From contig WJKD01000009.1 of NCBI GenBank assembly GCA_014729315.1, positions 1-15,164 on the forward strand: DNA of 15,164 nt. Reading direction: 5' to 3'. The notes beneath the pieces are model-generated. The model saw only the letters and a program-made list of their open reading frames with translations, did no database searches and had not been told where the DNA came from. Position numbers and translations under genes: made by a program. Each line of letters opens with the position of its first letter. Position 1 is the first letter of the stretch. The stretch is from Promethearchaeota archaeon. Lineage in GTDB: Archaea; Asgardarchaeota; Lokiarchaeia; Sigynarchaeales; SOKP01. Positions 14,050-15,164 of this stretch are shown here, one piece after another.

Positions 14050-14562
14050 ATGGAACCTATAATTTTAGGAGAAAAAGTTTTTAAATTGTTAGGCTGTGTG
14101 TATTACGGAAACCCGTTCCATTCGGCAAAAAGTTGGGATCCGAATAACGAAATAGGTAATACTTGGCGTAGATTTGAAGCTCTCGGGAAAAAATATTGGA
14201 AGTTTCTAAATAAAATAAAAGCTGGCGAAGCTTACGGTTATGAATTGCATATTGAACCCGTCGATTACGATGCGAATAGAAAATTCCACGTCTTTGTGGG
14301 TATTGAAGTAAAAAATCACGATTTTTTTCCGTTGGAAATGTTTTACAAGGAGTTGCCCCGAACGAAGTACCTCTTCTTTAACACGAAATATAAGGGAGAG
14401 GAATCGGAATATGTATTTACGAAATGGCTTCCAGAATCTAATTTTGAGACCTCGTTCCCATACATAATGCAGTCTTATCATCCGGATAGATGGAATAACA
14501 ACGACATTGAAGGTTCCTTAATGGATTGGTATCTTCCTATTAAAGAAAAAGGCGGTGACTAA
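14050..14562 (+). CDS. GyrI-like (AraC effector-binding type) small-molecule-binding protein
   Basis: The 170-residue protein is a stand-alone GyrI-like/effector-binding domain. It has paired alpha-beta repeats with KLLGCVYYGNPF at the first strand, WRRFEALGKKYWKF in the first helix, YGYELHIEP, FHVFVGIEV, LPRTKYLFFNTKYKG and a C-terminal strand IEGSLMDWYLPI. In bacteria this fold forms the ligand-binding half of AraC- and MerR-type regulators such as BmrR and Rob, or occurs alone. No DNA-binding domain is attached. The next gene supplies one, in an 8-bp overlap if GTG is used. The likely role is sensing a hydrophobic or cationic compound. The TATA box at 13989-13998 and a repeat next to it lie upstream. 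Confidence 0.85.
   Translation: MEPIILGEKVFKLLGCVYYGNPFHSAKSWDPNNEIGNTWRRFEALGKKYWKFLNKIKAGEAYGYELHIEPVDYDANRKFHVFVGIEVKNHDFFPLEMFYKELPRTKYLFFNTKYKGEESEYVFTKWLPESNFETSFPYIMQSYHPDRWNNNDIEGSLMDWYLPIKEKGGD
14551..14558 (+). promoter_or_regulatory. Shine-Dalgarno deciding the ArsR-type start
   Basis: GGCGGTGA is one mismatch from GGAGGTGA and ends eight bases before TTG 14567. It lies within the last codons of the GyrI-like gene. It overlaps the GTG at 14555, so it cannot serve that start. Confidence 0.5.
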
Positions 14563-14566
14563 TTAT

Positions 14567-14953
14567 TTGATATCAGAAAGCATCTACGATGATTTACTAG
14601 ATTCACTTGAAAAAGATTTTACGGAAATCATGTTAATTCTAAAATGTTTAGGGAACGAAAATAGATTACAAATTTTAATGTATTTGGTTAAAACCCCAAA
14701 ATCGTATGGAAATATCGTTAAAAACATCGAATTGAAGAAAACTGCGGTTTCAAACCATCTTTCGCAGCTTTTAGACGTCAACATGATTGAAAAGGAAGAA
14801 CACGGGGTTTATAAGATTTCAGCAGATGGCTTATCTTTCATTAAAGCAATTGAAAGAGCATATCAAGATTTACCATCAAAACAAGTAAAGAAATTTGAAA
14901 CTCTACAACAAAGAAGCATCTCTAATTCCTTTTTAGACAGATTTAAATTATAA
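14567..14953 (+). CDS. ArsR-type winged-helix regulator
   Basis: The 128-residue protein (TTG start) has an ArsR-family winged helix. It shows GNENRLQILMYL in the first helix, SYGNIVKNIELKKTAVSNHLSQLLD as the helix-turn-helix with recognition helix KKTAVSNHL, and a wing around EKEEHGVYKISADG. A short helical tail follows. No Cys metal-binding pair is seen, so metal sensing is unlikely. TTG at 14567 has GGCGGTGA ending eight bases upstream, and GTG at 14555 gives a form four residues longer. The gene touches the GyrI-like gene, implying co-expression and perhaps a sensor/regulator complex. The regulator could bind the repeats upstream of both this operon and the next gene. Confidence 0.85.
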   Translation: MISESIYDDLLDSLEKDFTEIMLILKCLGNENRLQILMYLVKTPKSYGNIVKNIELKKTAVSNHLSQLLDVNMIEKEEHGVYKISADGLSFIKAIERAYQDLPSKQVKKFETLQQRSISNSFLDRFKL

Positions 14954-15070
14954 ATTTCAAATATGATAACACTAATTGAAAAATGATTAATTGGCTATTT
15001 ATTTGAAATAAACTCGATAAAATGGATTGTAAAGAGTAAATTTCTACTTAAATCCGCAATATTCTTATTG

Positions 15071-15083
15071 TTTATTATAAATA
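15071..15083 (+). promoter_or_regulatory. TATA box upstream of the DsbA/FrnE-like gene
   Basis: TTTATTATAAATA predicts initiation near 15103, about 17 nt before the ATG at 15120. CCTAAAAAAA (15085-15094) follows. TAAAAAAA/TTTTTTTA around GAGGGA (15087-15108) forms an A/T stem, and its T7 run could also terminate the ArsR transcript. The rest of the gap from 14954 shows no gene. Confidence 0.35.
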
Positions 15084-15119
15084 ACCTAAAAAAAGAGGGA
15101 TTTTTTTAAACATATAGGC

Positions 15120-15164
15120 ATGAAAAACAATAAAGTGAAAGTGATAGTTTATTCTGATTACATA
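15120..15164 (+). CDS. Probable DsbA/FrnE-like thiol oxidoreductase (N-terminus only)
   Basis: Fifteen codons are present before the window ends: MKNNKVKVIVYSDYI. The motif VxVYSDYI is how DsbA/FrnE-family thioredoxin-fold proteins begin, and the next residues would be the catalytic CPxC. That next motif is outside the window, so the call rests on the first strand alone. The ATG is preceded by a TATA box with a short predicted leader. It follows the GyrI-like/ArsR pair, sharing the CCTAAAAAAA element, so it may be a target of that regulator. Confidence 0.5.
   Translation, partial: MKNNKVKVIVYSDYI

Noticed and set aside
14206..14481. 91-codon minus-strand frame
   Set aside because: It lies opposite the GyrI-like gene and has no family pattern; the plus-strand domain is convincing.

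Overview
The window reads as a low-GC archaeal chromosome segment. Short TATA-like boxes with purine-rich upstream flanks sit 25-30 nt before several starts. T-tracts follow several stops. Start sites mix leaderless-looking ones with ones preceded by GGAGG or GGTGA, and GTG and TTG starts are common. The gene mix (seven-helix membrane paralogs, DUF3795 pairs, PadR, a BtrH-like protein, UvrA-like ATPase, YoaP-type GNAT) recalls Lokiarchaeota-like Asgard genomes. That placement is from memory of the families, not a search. No rRNA, tRNA, CRISPR array or transposase was seen.

Layout. 1-1438 (minus): two tandem seven-helix membrane paralogs, the first cut by the window edge. 1694-2466 (plus): a 71-aa single-helix protein translationally coupled to a four-helix protein. 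2516-7649 (minus): a compact five-gene operon in the order PadR repressor, BtrH-like acyltransferase/C39-fold protein, DUF3795, DUF3795, UvrA-like ATPase lacking the UvrB-binding region. Overlaps or tiny gaps join the genes, and an AT-rich palindrome cluster covers the promoter. 7847-9001 (minus): an orphan soluble PAS histidine kinase with a cysteine cluster. 9240-11021 (plus): a NERD nuclease/SF1 helicase fusion, converging on a small DUF4313-like gene (11009-11308, minus). 11309-11564 holds a possible 27-codon ORF or a two-hairpin RNA. 11565-13772 (minus): GNAT-YoaP acetyltransferase, four-helix protein, TrmO-like protein and another four-helix protein, apparently with several internal promoters. 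14050-14953 (plus): a GyrI-like ligand-binding protein overlapping an ArsR-type regulator. The window ends 15 codons into a probable DsbA/FrnE-like oxidoreductase.

The most system-like segment is the PadR-BtrH-DUF3795-DUF3795-UvrA2 operon. My inference is a ligand-induced unit handling a small molecule, with the UvrA-like ATPase protecting DNA or removing a bound drug. The second candidate is the NERD-helicase, a domain pairing related to nuclease-helicases with anti-phage roles in bacteria. The third is the GyrI-like/ArsR pair upstream of the thiol oxidoreductase, which looks like a two-protein version of a one-component sensor-regulator.
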